DNA from: Pseudomonas sp. S06B 330
GTDB taxonomy: Bacteria; Pseudomonadota; Gammaproteobacteria; Pseudomonadales; Pseudomonadaceae
Direction: 5' to 3'
DNA: 64,000 nucleotides
NCBI RefSeq assembly: GCF_002845275.2
Contig: NZ_CP088149.1
Coordinates: 124,001 to 188,000 of the forward strand
How positions within the stretch are numbered: position 1 is the stretch's first letter; each line of letters begins with the position of its first letter. A program made the position numbers and the translations under genes. A model generated the notes under the pieces. The model did not search any database. It had not been told where the DNA came from and saw only the letters and a list, made by a program, of their open reading frames with translations. This document shows, piece by piece, positions 54,115 to 64,000 of this stretch.

Positions 54115-54929
54115 TCGAACAGCAATTCCTTGCTGGTGGATTGGGCGCGATCATCGGTGCCGTGTTGGCGCTGACCGGTGCCGGGGGAGGCATTCTTGCC
54201 GTTCCGTTGCTGGTCTTTGGCCTTGGCTTATCGATGGTCGAGGCTGCCCCGGTCGGCCTTCTGGCTGTCGGTATGGCTGCTGCGGTCGGTGCTGTGTTGG
54301 GGCTGCGTCAGGGTGTGGTGCGTTATCGTGCTGCGGCCTTTGTCGCGCTGATTGGTATTGTCGCCGCGCCGTTGGGACTGATGCTGGCGCATCAACTGCC
54401 CAACGAGCCATTAGCGCTGACTTTCGCCGTGGTGTTGATCTACGCCTGCGCACGCATGTTGCTCAAGGCACGACGCGAGCTGCGCGGTGAACCACCACTG
54501 GGCAAGCGTACGGTCATGCCATGCGTGCTTAATCCGTTGCAGGGGCGCCTGCGTTGGACTCTGCCCTGTGCCCGAGCGTTAGCATTTACAGGGGCGTTGT
54601 CCGGGCTGCTGTCGGGTTTGCTGGGAGTGGGCGGAGGCTTTGTGATTATTCCGGCACTGAGCCGCTACACCAATCTGGACATGAAGAGCATCGTTGCCAC
54701 GTCTCTGGCGGTGATTGCCCTGGTGTCCACGGGTAGTGTGGTCAGCGCCAGCGTTGGTGGGGTCATGCACTGGACGGTGGGCGCACCGTTTGCAGGTGGT
54801 GCTGTGCTGGGGCTGCTGGTCGCCCGACAGTTTGCCAGCCGCCTGGCCGGACCACGGCTCCAGCAACTGTTCGCCACGGTCGGCATCTGTTCGGCTGTGC
54901 TGCTGGTGGTGAAGACCCTGAGTACGTGA
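54111..54929 (+). CDS. TauE/SafE-family sulfite/anion exporter
   Basis: A 272-residue membrane protein with about eight hydrophobic helices; GAIIGAVLALTGAGGGILAV and SGLLSGLLGVGGGFVIIPAL are the repeated TauE motif. It probably exports sulfite made by the persulfide dioxygenase. Start is coupled to sqr by a four-base overlap. The following LysR gene is convergent, stopping 3 bases away. Confidence 0.9.
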   Translation: MIEQQFLAGGLGAIIGAVLALTGAGGGILAVPLLVFGLGLSMVEAAPVGLLAVGMAAAVGAVLGLRQGVVRYRAAAFVALIGIVAAPLGLMLAHQLPNEPLALTFAVVLIYACARMLLKARRELRGEPPLGKRTVMPCVLNPLQGRLRWTLPCARALAFTGALSGLLSGLLGVGGGFVIIPALSRYTNLDMKSIVATSLAVIALVSTGSVVSASVGGVMHWTVGAPFAGGAVLGLLVARQFASRLAGPRLQQLFATVGICSAVLLVVKTLST

Positions 54930-54932
54930 GCC

Positions 54933-55820
54933 CTACTCCGCCAGCAAGGCATCCTGCTCCTGCGCGCACAGCGCCAGAAGAAAATCCCAGACCACCCGCA
55001 AGCGAACCGACTTGTGCAGTTCGCGGCGGGTGCAGATCCAGTAGCTGCGCTGGATGGTTTCATTGGGCAGTACTCGCACCAGCGCCGGGTCATGCCGGGC
55101 CATGTAATTGGGCAGCACGGCAATGCCTAATCCGGCGCGGGCGGCCTGCTGTTGGGCGATGACGCTGGTGCTGCGAAACACGACATTCGGTGCGCGGCAG
55201 AAGCTGTTGAGAAACAGCAATTCCTGACTGAACAACAGGTCGTCGACGTAGCCGATCCAGTTGTGCTTGGCCAGGTCTTCGCGGTGATCGAGTGCAGGTG
55301 CCTGGGCCAGGTACTCGGGGCTGGCGTACAGCGCCAGGCGGTAATCAGTGAGTTTGCGGGTGATCAACAGGTCAGCATTAGGCCGTTCCAGGTGGATGCT
55401 GATTTCTGCTTCGCGGTTGAGGATGCTGACAAAGCGCGGCACAGCGACCAGTTCCACCTCCAATCCCGGATAGCGTTCGAACAGGCTACCCATGCGCGGG
55501 GTGAAGAACATGATACCGATGCCTTCAGTGACACCCAGGCGGATCTTGCCCAATGGAGTGATGGCCTGGGTAATCTCTTCTTGGGCCAGTAGTGCGACGT
55601 TTTCCATGGCTTCGGCATGTTTGAGCAGGGCCTGGCCGGAGGGCGTCAGTTCGTAACCTTGGGCGTGTTGAACGAACAGGGCAGTACCCAGGCTCTGCTC
55701 GATATTGTCGATGTGCCGGGCCACGGTGCTGTGGGTAGTGTTGAGGCGCTTGGCCGCGGTCAGCAGGCGACCGCTGCGCTGTAACTCGAGAAAAAATCGC
55801 AGATCATTCCAGTCGAACAT
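54933..55820 (-). CDS. LysR-family regulator of the GMC/MFS module
   Basis: A 295-residue LysR protein with an N-terminal HTH (FLELQRSGRLLTAAKRLNT and HSTVARHIDNIEQSLG) and effector domain (IRLGVTEGIGIMFFTPRM, HKSVRLRVVWDFLLALC at the end). It is divergent from the GMC oxidoreductase across about 138 bp, so it likely controls it. Effector unknown. Confidence 0.92.
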   Translation of the reverse strand: MFDWNDLRFFLELQRSGRLLTAAKRLNTTHSTVARHIDNIEQSLGTALFVQHAQGYELTPSGQALLKHAEAMENVALLAQEEITQAITPLGKIRLGVTEGIGIMFFTPRMGSLFERYPGLEVELVAVPRFVSILNREAEISIHLERPNADLLITRKLTDYRLALYASPEYLAQAPALDHREDLAKHNWIGYVDDLLFSQELLFLNSFCRAPNVVFRSTSVIAQQQAARAGLGIAVLPNYMARHDPALVRVLPNETIQRSYWICTRRELHKSVRLRVVWDFLLALCAQEQDALLAE

Positions 55821-55958
55821 GCTTTTCCTTGTGAATCAGGTGTTCACGGGACGTTGTGTTAAAACGCACAGCACTTGAGTGAAATCTAACGTTTTCATCT
55901 CGAAATTAATCAATAACATGGACCAGGACAAGAATAATAATCAGGCGCGAGGTTGCCC
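55821..55958. promoter_or_regulatory. Divergent LysR/GMC promoter region
   Basis: A 138-bp, locally AT-rich gap between two divergent genes, typical of a LysR regulator and its target. Specific T-N11-A sites were not resolved. Confidence 0.4.
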
Positions 55959-57608
55959 ATGCCATCAGCCGATCCTGTCTACGATTACGTGGTTGTGGGT
56001 GCCGGTCCTGCCGGATGCTTACTGGCCAATCGATTGTCTGCCGATTCCGGCTGCCGGGTGTTGTTGCTCGAAGCGGGCGGTAAGGACAACTATCCCTGGA
56101 TTCACATTCCAGTGGGTTACCTGTATTGCATCGGTAACCCGCGTACCGACTGGTGCTTCAAGACCGAAGCGCAACCTGGGCTTAATGGTCGCGCCTTAGG
56201 TTACCCACGGGGCAAGGTGCTCGGTGGCTGTTCCTCGATCAATGGCATGATCTACATGCGTGGCCAGGCCGGTGACTACGACCGGTGGGCCGAGCAAGGC
56301 AACGCCGGTTGGGCCTGGAACGATGTCTTGCCGTTGTTCAAAGCCAGCGAAAACCACTTTGCCGGTGCCAGTGATATCCACGGCAGTACGGGTGAATGGC
56401 GGGTTGAGCAACAACGCTACTCCTGGCCGATTCTCGATGCCTTCCGTGATGCCGCTGCGCAAAGTGGTATCGCCAGGGTTGCTGATTTCAACGGCGGCGA
56501 TAATCAAGGCTGTGGATACTTTCAGGTTAACCAGCGCGCCGGCATTCGCTGGAATTCGGGCAAGGCCTTTCTGCGCCCGATCCTCAATCGCCCCAATTTG
56601 ACCGTGCTCACCGATGTTCTGGTCGATCAGGTAACCCTCGACGCAGGTCGTGCCTCTGCGGTACGGGCACGTTGGCAAGGCCGTTGGCAGCACTTCAGTG
56701 CCCGTCGCGAGATTATCCTCTGCGCAGGCTCGGTGGGTTCGCCCGGTATCCTGCAGCGTTCGGGCATCGGCCCGCGGGGTTTGCTGGAGAGCCTGGGGAT
56801 AGCGGTGCGGCATGAATTGCCCGGGGTTGGCGGCAACCTGCAGGACCACCTGCAACTGCGGCTGATTTACCAGGTCAATGGCGCGCGTACCCTCAACCAG
56901 GTCGCCAACAGCGCGTGGGGAAAGCTGGGCATGGGCCTTCGCTATCTGTACGACCGCAGCGGTCCACTGGCCATGGCGCCGAGCCAGTTGGGAGCATTTG
57001 TGCGCTCCGGGCCGGAACACGCCTCGGCCAACCTGCAATACCATGTGCAACCGCTATCGCTCGAGCGCTTCGGCGAGCCACTGCATCGCTTCCCGGCGTT
57101 TACCGCATCGGTGTGCAACTTGCGGCCGGCGAGCCGTGGACGCATCGATATTCGCTCCGCCAACCCGGACGATGCGCCACTGATTGACCCCAACTATCTC
57201 AGTGACCCGCAGGACCTGCAGGTTGCCGCCCAGGCCATTCGAATTACCCGCAAGATTGTCCAGGCCCCTGCCTTGGCGGCTTTCAGCCCGCGTGAATATT
57301 TGCCCGGGCCAGACCTGCAAAGTGAAGAACAACTGCACGAAGCCGCCGGCCAGATCGGTACGACGATTTTCCATCCGGTCGGCACCTGCCGGATGGGCCA
57401 TGGCCCGTTGGACGTGGTTGACGATCAGCTTCGCGTGCACGGCGTACCGGGCTTGCGCGTCGCCGATGCCTCGATCATGCCGCAGATTGTTTCCGGCAAT
57501 ACCTGCTCACCTACCTTGATGATTGCCGAGAAGGCGGCGCAATTGATAATTCGGGGAATGTTATCCACAGCTCGGATCGATGAAGAAAACGCAGTACCGA
57601 CGCCCTGA
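55959..57608 (+). CDS. GMC-family FAD alcohol/choline-type dehydrogenase
   Basis: A 549-residue GMC oxidoreductase starting at ATG 55959 (MPSADPVYDYVVVGAGPAGC) after a GAGG site; TTG 55953 is the only other start nearby. FAD motif VVVGAGPAGCLLANRL, GMC signature 1 YPRGKVLGGCSSINGMIYMR and signature 2 GSVGSPGILQRSGIGP are complete. The active site histidine is in FHPVGTCRMG and the partner asparagine in SGNTCSP. Oxidises an alcohol or polyol; the substrate is unknown. DnaA box at 57561 within the gene. Confidence 0.92.
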   Translation: MPSADPVYDYVVVGAGPAGCLLANRLSADSGCRVLLLEAGGKDNYPWIHIPVGYLYCIGNPRTDWCFKTEAQPGLNGRALGYPRGKVLGGCSSINGMIYMRGQAGDYDRWAEQGNAGWAWNDVLPLFKASENHFAGASDIHGSTGEWRVEQQRYSWPILDAFRDAAAQSGIARVADFNGGDNQGCGYFQVNQRAGIRWNSGKAFLRPILNRPNLTVLTDVLVDQVTLDAGRASAVRARWQGRWQHFSARREIILCAGSVGSPGILQRSGIGPRGLLESLGIAVRHELPGVGGNLQDHLQLRLIYQVNGARTLNQVANSAWGKLGMGLRYLYDRSGPLAMAPSQLGAFVRSGPEHASANLQYHVQPLSLERFGEPLHRFPAFTASVCNLRPASRGRIDIRSANPDDAPLIDPNYLSDPQDLQVAAQAIRITRKIVQAPALAAFSPREYLPGPDLQSEEQLHEAAGQIGTTIFHPVGTCRMGHGPLDVVDDQLRVHGVPGLRVADASIMPQIVSGNTCSPTLMIAEKAAQLIIRGMLSTARIDEENAVPTP

Positions 57609-57708
57609 CCAGGGTGCGTAGCAACAACGACGCCGGACGCGGTCTGCCAGCGTCGACAGTGGAACAACAAGAATAATCACTGGGGCCTTCAGGCCGAGGA
57701 CAGCAACG

Positions 57709-59331
57709 ATGTCGGAATACACTCAGGAGCAGGGCGCGGCTACGGTGAGCAACAGCCGCCGTGAAGAGCGCAAGATCATTTTCGCGTCATCCCTCGGGAC
57801 AGTTTTCGAGTGGTATGACTTTTTTCTTTATGGGGCACTGGCCGCGGTCATCAGCAAGCAGTTCTTTGCCGGTGTGAACGACACCACTGCCTTTATCTTT
57901 GCCTTGATGGCCTTTGCCGCCGGCTTTCTGGTGCGGCCGTTCGGCGCCCTAGTGTTCGGCCGATTGGGCGACATGATCGGACGCAAGTACACCTTCCTGG
58001 TGACCATCGTGCTGATGGGAGTGTCGACTTTCGCAGTCGGATTGCTCCCGACTTACGCTAGCATCGGCATTGCCGCACCGATCATCCTGGTGATCCTGCG
58101 CATGCTGCAGGGCCTGGCGTTAGGCGGCGAATACGGCGGTGCTGCGACCTACGTGGCTGAGCATGCGCCAGCCGGCAAGCGCGGCTTCCATACCGGGTTC
58201 ATTCAGTCCACGGCTACCCTAGGGCTACTGCTGTCGCTGGTGGTTGTGCTGGGCAGCCGATACATCAGTGGCGATCAGTTTGAAGTCTGGGGCTGGCGCC
58301 TGCCATTTCTGCTGTCGATTGTGCTGCTGGCGATCTCCACCTGGATCCGCATGAGCATGCACGAATCCCCCGCCTTCGTGAAAATGAAGGCCCAAGGCAA
58401 GGCCAGTAAAGCGCCGATCCGTGAATCCTTTGGTTCCTGGCCCAATCTCAAGGTGGTGTTGACTGCGTTGTTCAGCATCAACGCAGGGCAAGCGGTGACC
58501 TTCTACACCGCGCAGTTCTACGTACTGTTCTTCCTCACCCAGATGCTCAAGATGGACCCGGCTCAAGCCAATACCCTGTTGATTATCAGTGTGGTGATCG
58601 GTGCGCCGTTCTTCGTGTTCTTCGGCTGGTTGTCGGATCGCGTTGGCCGCAAACCGATTCTGATGCTTGGCCTGCTGCTTGCTACCCTGCTCTACTTCCC
58701 GCTGTTCAAGGCCCTGAGCCATTACGCCAACCCGCAAATTGACGCCGCCAGCCGTCAGGCGCCGATTGTGGTCATGGCCGATCCACAAAGCTGCACCTTC
58801 CAGTTCGATCCAGTGGGTAAGGCGCGCTTTGATAGCCCTTGCGACAAGGCCAAGACCTTTCTGGTCAAGCAAGGCCTGCCCTACAGCTCTGAATCCGTCC
58901 CCGCCGGTACTGAACTGGTGGTCACAGTCGGTGACCAGCGTATCAATGGTTTCGATGAAGCCGCGCTGCGGGCGGCTATCGACAAGGCGGGCTACCCGGC
59001 CAAGGCAGATCCTGCTGCCGTGAACGAGACGATGGTGGTGGTGCTGATTGTAGCGATGATCCTGATCGCGACCATGACCTACGGCCCGCTGGCGGCCGTC
59101 ATGGTGGAGTTGTTCCCGACGCGGATTCGCTACACCTCGATGTCACTGCCGTACCACATCGGCAATGGCTGGTTCGGCGGCTTTCTGCCCACCGTGTCGT
59201 TTGCCTTGGTGGTGTACACCGGCGATATCTTCTACGGGCTGTGGTATCCAGTGCTGATCACTGGTGTCAGCCTGGTGGTGGGGCTGTTCTGCCTGAAAGA
59301 AACCCGTGATGTGGATATCGATAAAGTCTGA
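57709..59331 (+). CDS. MFS metabolite:proton symporter with a large extra domain
   Basis: A 540-residue transporter of the metabolite:H+ symporter group (ProP/ShiA-like). N-terminal helix reads IFASSLGTVFEWYDFFLYG, then GRLGDMIGRKYTF, and GWLSDRVGRKPILM for the second half. About residues 338-440 form a soluble insertion between helices (VMADPQSCTFQFD, SESVPAGTELVVTVGD) not found in ProP. Probably imports the substrate of the upstream GMC enzyme. Followed by a terminator. Confidence 0.92.
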   Translation: MSEYTQEQGAATVSNSRREERKIIFASSLGTVFEWYDFFLYGALAAVISKQFFAGVNDTTAFIFALMAFAAGFLVRPFGALVFGRLGDMIGRKYTFLVTIVLMGVSTFAVGLLPTYASIGIAAPIILVILRMLQGLALGGEYGGAATYVAEHAPAGKRGFHTGFIQSTATLGLLLSLVVVLGSRYISGDQFEVWGWRLPFLLSIVLLAISTWIRMSMHESPAFVKMKAQGKASKAPIRESFGSWPNLKVVLTALFSINAGQAVTFYTAQFYVLFFLTQMLKMDPAQANTLLIISVVIGAPFFVFFGWLSDRVGRKPILMLGLLLATLLYFPLFKALSHYANPQIDAASRQAPIVVMADPQSCTFQFDPVGKARFDSPCDKAKTFLVKQGLPYSSESVPAGTELVVTVGDQRINGFDEAALRAAIDKAGYPAKADPAAVNETMVVVLIVAMILIATMTYGPLAAVMVELFPTRIRYTSMSLPYHIGNGWFGGFLPTVSFALVVYTGDIFYGLWYPVLITGVSLVVGLFCLKETRDVDIDKV

Positions 59332-59346
59332 GGTTTTAGCGCTACA

Positions 59347-59373
59347 AAAAAACCGGCTAAGCGCCGGTTTTTT
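59347..59373 (+). terminator. Terminator after the MFS gene
   Basis: AAAAAACCGGC / GCCGGTTTTTT stem with a T run, 15 bases after the stop. Confidence 0.88.
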
Positions 59374-59488
59374 TATGCCGTTGAAAAACTTATGCACGAT
59401 TTTCAGAAAACAGTCATACAGAGAAATAAGTAAGTAAATTAAGCACTTAGCTAATTTTTAAGAGAAAGATCCAAATACTGTACACAAG

Positions 59489-59497
59489 TTATCCACA
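59489..59497. promoter_or_regulatory. DnaA box beside plsC
   Basis: Exact TTATCCACA just beyond the plsC 3' end in a short AT-rich gap with other ATCCACAG-type sequence. It may be a scattered origin-proximal box. Confidence 0.4.
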
Positions 59498-59502
59498 GTT
59501 CG

Positions 59503-60273
59503 TCAGGCAACGCCCTGAGCAGCGTTAGGTGCTTGCGCAGGCAATGACCCCAAGTCGCGCTGGGTCTGCTCGTTCCAGGCCGCTGCGCGGTCGTTGAGCT
59601 CGGCAATGGCGCGTGGGCCAGTGCCTTCTGCGAACATCGGCGCACCGATTACCACTTCGATGGTTCCGGCACGTTTGCTCCAGCCTTCCTTGGGCCAGAA
59701 CTTGCCGGCGTTGTGGGCAATCGGCAGGACTGGCAGACCCGCATTTACTGCGAGGGCGGTGCCGCCGCGGGAAAATTTGCCGATTTGACCGAACGGCACA
59801 CGGGTGCCTTCCGGGAAGATCAGGACCCAGACGCCATCCTTGAGCAGCTTGTCGCCTTCGCTGGCGACTTGCTTGAGGGCGGCCTTGGGGTTGTCACGAT
59901 CAATGGCGATTGGCCGCAGCATGGCCATGGCCCAGCCGAAGAACGGCACGTACAGCAGTTCACGTTTGAGCACTTGGCTCAACGGTGAAAAATAGGCAGA
60001 GAGGAAGAAGGTCTCCCAGGTGCTCTGGTGATTGGACAGAATCACACAGGGTTGCTTGGGGATGTTTTCGGCCCCAGTTACCTTGACCTTGATGTTCAGG
60101 AATACCCGCACCAACACCAGTGCGAAGCGGCACCAGTAGACATTGATGAAGCGGTAACGGGCGCTGAATGGCAGAAACGGCGCGATAAAAAAGCTCAGGG
60201 TGCACCACAGCAAGGAGCTGGTACCCAGCAGCAGGTAAAAAAGAAAAATTCTGATCGCCTGCAGGATCGACAT
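59503..60273 (-). CDS. plsC: 1-acyl-sn-glycerol-3-phosphate acyltransferase
   Basis: A 256-residue membrane acyltransferase with an N-terminal helix (RIFLFYLLLGTSSLLWCTL). Motif I is NHQSTWETFF (H-X4-E variant of H-X4-D), motif III is FPEGTRVPFG, and motif IV VLPIAHN. It makes phosphatidic acid from lysophosphatidic acid. In Pseudomonas a gene here is also called lptA. It lies 61 bp downstream of gmhB in the same direction. Confidence 0.92.
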   Translation of the reverse strand: MSILQAIRIFLFYLLLGTSSLLWCTLSFFIAPFLPFSARYRFINVYWCRFALVLVRVFLNIKVKVTGAENIPKQPCVILSNHQSTWETFFLSAYFSPLSQVLKRELLYVPFFGWAMAMLRPIAIDRDNPKAALKQVASEGDKLLKDGVWVLIFPEGTRVPFGQIGKFSRGGTALAVNAGLPVLPIAHNAGKFWPKEGWSKRAGTIEVVIGAPMFAEGTGPRAIAELNDRAAAWNEQTQRDLGSLPAQAPNAAQGVA

Positions 60274-60334
60274 AGCGGCATGTACCGTTGCGGGCTTGCC
60301 CGCCTAGTAAAAGTGCGCCTGGTTCGCAGACGCC

Positions 60335-60868
60335 CTATTTGTGGATAAGTTCTCTGGCGATGGCTGCCAGATCATCGAAAATCAACGTTCCTTGAGGAAT
60401 TCCCTTGCTCAGGGTCCTCTCGCCTTTTCCGGTTTTTACCAGAATCGGTTGAGCATCGACGGTCAATGCGGCTTCCAGGTCACCCTTACTGTCACCGACA
60501 AACCACACGCCGGCCAGATCAAGCTGGTAATGCGCGGCGATGGTTCGCAGCATGCCCGGCTTGGGTTTGCGGCAATCACAGCCGTCATCCGGGCCATGTG
60601 GGCAATGCACGATCAGGCCGACCTCGCCGCCCTGTTCGGCCACCAGTGCGCGCAGGCGCGTATGCATGGCCTCGAGGGTTGCCAGGTCGTAGTAGCCGCG
60701 AGCGATACCGGACTGGTTGGTGGCGACTGCCACCGTCCAGCCGGCTTTGCTCAACTGCGCAATGGCCTCAATCGAACCGGGGATGGGTATCCATTCTTCC
60801 AGCGACTTGATGTAGGCGTCGGAGTCCTGGTTGATCACTCCGTCTCGATCGAGAATCAGCAGTTTCAA
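60335..60868 (-). CDS. gmhB: D-glycero-beta-D-manno-heptose-1,7-bisphosphate 7-phosphatase GmhB
   Basis: A 177-residue HAD phosphatase with LLILDRDGVINQDSDAYIKS (catalytic aspartates), the zinc-binding loop CPHGPDDGCDCRKPKPGM and GVWFVGDSKGDLEAA. It acts in the ADP-heptose pathway for LPS core. A DnaA box overlaps its 3' end (60340-60348). Three bases after glyS. Confidence 0.95.
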   Translation of the reverse strand: MKLLILDRDGVINQDSDAYIKSLEEWIPIPGSIEAIAQLSKAGWTVAVATNQSGIARGYYDLATLEAMHTRLRALVAEQGGEVGLIVHCPHGPDDGCDCRKPKPGMLRTIAAHYQLDLAGVWFVGDSKGDLEAALTVDAQPILVKTGKGERTLSKGIPQGTLIFDDLAAIARELIHK

Positions 60869-60871
60869 GAC

Positions 60872-62922
60872 TTACCCCAGCAGCGAAATGTCGGCCACGC
60901 CCAGGAACAGACCGCGCAGGCGGCTGAGCAAGGCATAACGGTTGGCTCGTACATTAGCGTCATCGGCGTTGACCATCACCGCCTCGAAGAAGGCGTCGAC
61001 CGGTTCACGCAGTGCCGCCAAACGTGCCAGCGATTCGCTGTACTGACGCGCAGCAGCCATCGGTTGCACGGCCTGATCGGCTTGCTGGATTGCCGAGTAC
61101 AGGGAGAACTCGTTGGCATTGTCGAAGTACTTCGGCTCAACCGTGGACGCTACCGCGCCTTCTGCTTTGCTCAGCAGGTTCGACACGCGCTTGTTCACCG
61201 CGGCCAGGGCAGCGGCTTCAGGCAGCTGACGGAAGGCTTGTACAGCCTGTACGCGTTGGTCGAAGTCCAGGGCCGAGCCCGGCTTGAGGGCACGTACCGA
61301 CAGGTAGGTAGCAACGTCGATGCCTTCATCTTCGTAACGCGCACGCAGACGGTCGAAGACGAACTCCAGCACCTGGTCGCCCAGACCTGCGGCTTTAACC
61401 TTGGCGCCGAATTGAGCAACAGCGAATTCCACTGCTTCGTTCAGGTTCAGGTCCAGCTGCTTCTCGATCAGGATCCGCAGCACGCCCAGCGCCGCACGAC
61501 GCAGAGCGTAGGGGTCTTTGCTACCGGTCGGGAGCATGCCGATACCGAAGATACCGACCAGGGTGTCGAGCTTGTCGGCGATGGCCACGGCCGCGCCGGT
61601 CAGAGTCGACGGCAGTTCCGCACCGGCACCGCGCGGCATGTACTGCTCGTTCAGGGCCAGGGCAACATCTTCTGGCTCGCCATCGTTGAGGGCGTAGTAG
61701 TAGCCGGCAACACCTTGCATTTCAGGGAACTCACCGACCATCTCGGTAGCCAGATCGCACTTCGACAGCAGGCCGGCACGGGCCGCGCGCTCGGCGTCGC
61801 CGCCAATGCGCTGGGCAATGAATGCAGCCAGCTTGGAAACGCGCTCGGCTTTGTCGTAGACGCTACCCAGTTGAGCCTGGAACACCACGTTCTTGAGGCG
61901 CTCGTTGAAGCTTGCCAGTGGCTGCTTTTTGTCTTGCTTGAAGAAGAACTCGGCGTCGGTCAGGCGTGGGCGCACGACCTTCTCGTTACCTTCGACGATC
62001 TGCTTTGGATCGCGGCTTTCGACGTTGGCCACAGTGATGAAGCGTGGCAGCAGCTTGCCGTCGGCATCCAGCAGGCAGAAGTACTTCTGGTTGTCCTGCA
62101 TGGTGGTGATCAACGCTTCCTGTGGCACTTCGAGGAAGCGTTCCTCGAACGAGCAGACCAGTGGCACTGGCCACTCAACCAGCGCGGTCACTTCATCGAG
62201 CAACGCCGGCGGTACGATGGCAGTACCTTCCTGCTGCAGGGCGAGTTCGGCGGTACGCTTGCTGATGATCTCGCGACGCTCGGCAAAATCAGCCAGCACG
62301 TAGGCCTTGCGCAGGTCTTCCAGGTAGTTCGCTGGAGCGCTGATGCGCACGTCTTCCGGGTGGTGGAAGCGATGACCACGCGAATCACGGCCTGCCGTCT
62401 GGGCGAGGATGGTGCAGTCGACGACTGTGTCGCCCAGCAGCATTACCAGCCATTGGGTCGGACGCACGAACTCTTCCTTGCGAGCACCCCAACGCATGCG
62501 CTTCGGGATCGGCAGGTCGTTCAGCGAATCTTCAACGATGGTGGGCAGCAGGCTGGCGGTGGCCTTGCCTGGAATGTGCTGGGAGAAGCGCAGCTTCGCG
62601 CCGCTCTGGTCGATTTCTGCCAGCTCTACGCCGCACTTCTTGGCAAAACCAAGCGCCGCTTGGGTCGGATTGCCTTCGGCATCGAACGCGGCCTGACGGG
62701 GCGGGCCATCGACGTTGATGCTGCGGTCCGGCTGCTGGGTGTCCAGCTGACGGATCAGCACGGCCAGGCGGCGCGGTGCGGCGTATACCTGCTTGCCGTT
62801 GTAGTTCAGGCCAGCGGCCTGCAGGCCTTTTTCAATGCCGGCGAGAAACGCGTCAGCCAGGGCGCTCAGGGCTTTTGGCGGCAGTTCTTCGGTGCCCAGT
62901 TCAACCAGGAAATCTTGAGCAC

Positions 62923-62926
<4 letters not shown>
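60872..62926 (-). CDS. glyS: Glycyl-tRNA synthetase beta subunit
   Basis: A 684-residue beta chain of the bacterial alpha2beta2 GlyRS. It begins [19 protein letters not shown], contains an HD-like region and a C-terminal DALR-type anticodon-binding region ([19 protein letters not shown]). Its start overlaps the glyQ stop by four bases. Complete length. Confidence 0.97.
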
Positions 62927-63870
<944 letters not shown>

Positions 63871-63952
63871 AAAATTCACCTGTTTCTAGGGCTGCGAATA
63901 TAAAGAGCGGGAGTATAACCCGATTCGTCCGAGCCTCTACCCTTGGAGCCTT
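63871..63952. promoter_or_regulatory. Divergent glyQ/tag promoter region
   Basis: A short gap between the leftward glyQ and rightward tag genes. It should hold both promoters. A GGAG Shine-Dalgarno for tag lies about 4-8 bases before its ATG. Confidence 0.4.
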
Positions 63953-64000
63953 ATGCCACGTTGCTTTTGGTGTACCGATGATCCGCTTTACCAGGCTTAT
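63953..64000 (+). CDS. tag: DNA-3-methyladenine glycosylase I, 5' part only
   Basis: ATG 63953 with GGAG upstream opens MPRCFWCTDDPLYQAY, the conserved N-terminus of Tag including the zinc-binding cysteine region, and runs off the window. Tag removes 3-methyladenine from DNA. Its position beside glyQ is usual in pseudomonads. Confidence 0.85.
   Translation, partial: MPRCFWCTDDPLYQAY

Overview
The window is the replication-origin neighbourhood of a Pseudomonas chromosome. The order parB-parA-rsmG-mnmG / mnmE-yidC-yidD-rnpA-rpmH // dnaA-dnaN-recF-gyrB, the glmU-glmR-glmS and atpIBEFHAGDC blocks on one side, and glyQ-glyS-gmhB-plsC with tag on the other, is the classical pseudomonad arrangement. 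Core proteins read as typical Pseudomonas versions. The species cannot be fixed from this alone; hcnABC close to glmS would fit a Pseudomonas putida/entomophila-like lineage, but that is a guess.

Layout. (1) 1-4.2 kb: the 5' end of a BenR/XylS-type AraC regulator, a divergent CatR-type LysR gene, and hydrogen cyanide synthase hcnABC with an ANR-box-like promoter and an RsmA/RsmE-type site at the hcnA ribosome binding site. (2) 4.4-7.8 kb: a chemoreceptor, then a scar downstream of glmS holding an N-terminally truncated MlrC-like gene and a short TniQ-like gene, where Tn7-family elements insert. (3) 7.8-19.2 kb: glmS, glmR, glmU and the nine-gene ATP synthase operon, all on the minus strand. 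(4) 19.4-34.9 kb: partition, tRNA-modification, membrane-insertion and replication genes around two related DnaA-box-rich intergenic regions (23.6-24.1 and 28.05-28.63 kb). Gene orientation flips at the second, the likely oriC. Two parS palindromes lie in recF. (5) 35.1-41.1 kb: a Roc-type signalling trio: NarL-type regulator, REC-EAL phosphodiesterase RocR with the full catalytic set, and a BvgS-like hybrid kinase. (6) 41.4-48.7 kb: a chaperone-usher fimbrial cluster (major pilin, usher, chaperone, two minor pilins, tip-adhesin-like protein) followed by a flavocytochrome-type reductase. (7) 48.9-50.3 kb: a small apparently frameshifted gene and a DUF2314 membrane protein. (8) 50.4-54.9 kb: sulfide/persulfide oxidation genes (FisR, persulfide dioxygenase, SQR, TauE exporter) with a sigma-54 promoter and helically phased enhancer repeats. 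(9) 54.9-59.3 kb: LysR regulator, GMC oxidoreductase and MFS transporter. (10) 59.5-64 kb: plsC, gmhB, glyS, glyQ and the start of tag.

How it fits together. Most of the window is housekeeping. Accessory functions cluster at 0-7.8 kb (cyanide, sensing, transposon scar) and 35-59 kb (biofilm signalling and fimbriae, sulfide handling, an alcohol/polyol-type catabolic module). RocS1/RocR/RocA1 are known to control cup fimbriae in P. aeruginosa, so their position beside a fimbrial operon suggests local control. The least characterised items are the adhesin N-terminal domain, the small gene next to the DUF2314 protein, and the short palindromes and repeats in the Roc/fimbria regulatory regions. 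No rRNA, tRNA, CRISPR array or intact insertion sequence was seen.
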